NCBI GenBank assembly: GCA_002331255.1
Contig: DCZD01000002.1
Coordinates: 181,350-187,089 of the forward strand
DNA from: Acidimicrobiaceae bacterium UBA2093
Lineage (GTDB): Bacteria > Actinomycetota > Acidimicrobiia > Acidimicrobiales > Ilumatobacteraceae
DNA length: 5,740 nt
Direction: 5' to 3'
Shown: positions 5,253-5,740 of the stretch, piece by piece
Numbering within the stretch: position 1 is the stretch's first letter
Layout: each line of letters starts with the position of its first letter
Notes under the pieces: generated by a model
The model's database searches: none
What the model saw: only the letters and a program-made list of their open reading frames with translations
What the model was told of the DNA's origin: nothing
Program-made: the position numbers and the translations under genes

Positions 5253-5702
5253 ATGGGTTGCGTCAAGCGTGCATTGATCATGGTCAGTGTCGCAATGTCG
5301 CTTCTCGTCTCTGACGTCAAACCCGCGAAAGTGTCGATGCTCTTTGCGGCGACAGGTACGCCGTCCACAACGTCATTCGTCGGTGCCACGTTCTCTCCGA
5401 ATGTGGCACCGACGGTGCGGGCTATTCGACAGGGCGCGAACGTGGAACTCACTTGGACGGAGGTGAGTCTCGGTCAAGTCACATCGAACTATCTGGTGTG
5501 GAGAGTGGATGGGTCGAGGTGGACACAGATCTGTTTGGGTGCTGATGTGCCGGTGCTGGTTTCCGCCACCGTGACTTGCCGCGATCGACGTGTGGCCCAA
5601 GGTGGAGTCCCGACATTTCGGTACGCAGTCGAGCCAGTTCATTTGGTGAGTGGCGCCGTCACGTGGTCGTTGGCCCCGGGGGTCCCACAACCAGTGGCTT
5701 AG
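5253..5702 (+). CDS. Small exported protein with a fibronectin type III-like domain
   Basis: The protein has 149 residues and I do not recognise a named family. A basic start (MGCVKR) and hydrophobic stretch (7-20, ALIMVSVAMSLLVS) indicate export, followed by a charged DVKPAK segment and LFAATGTP. Residues about 51-141 look like one beta-sandwich domain of fibronectin III type, with VELTW (64-68), NYLVWRVDG (79-87), FRYAVEPV (122-129) and a late TWSL strand. Cys94 and Cys109 may pair. Residues Leu30, Phe31, Thr34, Thr36 and Phe42 match the same-numbered residues of the preceding TasA-like protein, hinting at a degenerate SipW-type processing region. GGAG (5239-5242) precedes ATG 5253 by 10 nt, and the gap after the TasA-like stop is only 6 nt, so the two are surely co-transcribed. 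It may be an accessory or minor subunit of the surface structure; this is inferred from context. Confidence 0.75.
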   Translation: MGCVKRALIMVSVAMSLLVSDVKPAKVSMLFAATGTPSTTSFVGATFSPNVAPTVRAIRQGANVELTWTEVSLGQVTSNYLVWRVDGSRWTQICLGADVPVLVSATVTCRDRRVAQGGVPTFRYAVEPVHLVSGAVTWSLAPGVPQPVA

Positions 5703-5740
5703 TTAGAGGCAGAGATCAAGATTGGGCATGATTTTCAAGA
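5703..5740. other. Tail without a supportable gene
   Basis: Only 38 nt follow the last stop. An ATG at 5728 opens a few codons before the window ends, but no good Shine-Dalgarno site stands at proper distance. No hairpin or T-tract marks a terminator, so the operon may continue. Confidence 0.4.

Noticed and set aside
5246..5314. Alternative short frame from ATG 5246 overlapping the TasA-like stop
   Set aside because: It stops after about 22 codons; the frame from 5253 has a signal-like start and a recognisable beta domain.
5728..5740. Start of a further gene (ATG at 5728)
   Set aside because: Only four codons are visible and no ribosome-binding site is well placed.

Overview
The window looks like a chromosomal segment of an actinobacterium of moderate GC content. 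An aquatic or soil Acidimicrobiia-like lineage is my best guess. The evidence is a mycobacterial-type RpiB (Glu in place of the catalytic Cys), a TLP1-type thiolase-like protein of a kind common in Actinobacteria, the rpiB-glyA-WecA-like gene order, and start regions that look leaderless. The phylum is a reasonable inference; the class is a guess.

Layout: (1) 1-896, minus strand: the N-terminal 298 codons of a thiolase-like 'acetyl-CoA acetyltransferase' that runs off the left edge. (2) 897-967: a short divergent intergenic region with a TANNNT -10-like hexamer just upstream of each start codon and a nested dyad between them. (3) 968-3843, plus strand: rpiB (ribose-5-phosphate isomerase B), glyA (serine hydroxymethyltransferase, overlapping the rpiB stop as TGATG) and a WecA/MraY-like polyprenyl-phosphate sugar-1-phosphate transferase. 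The spacing is tight and Shine-Dalgarno sites are clear, so this is probably one operon. (4) 3844-3931: a spacer with two small inverted repeats. (5) 3932-5702, plus strand: a secretion and surface-protein cassette. It has an ER-type (SipW-like) signal peptidase with Ser-His-Asp residues, a TasA/camelysin-like exported protein with a textbook SipW-type signal, and a small exported protein with a fibronectin-III-like beta domain. (6) 5703-5740: a short tail with no supportable gene.

How the genes fit together: rpiB and glyA are housekeeping genes (pentose phosphate and one-carbon metabolism). The WecA-like enzyme starts assembly of a lipid-linked envelope glycan. In several actinobacteria glyA and the WecA-like gene sit directly upstream of the ATP synthase operon. 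Here the signal peptidase/TasA-like cassette occupies that place. The signal peptidase probably processes the TasA-like protein. The third protein matches the processing region of the TasA-like protein at several identical residue numbers, so it may be a second client and an accessory of a surface fibre. This cassette is the most interesting part of the window.
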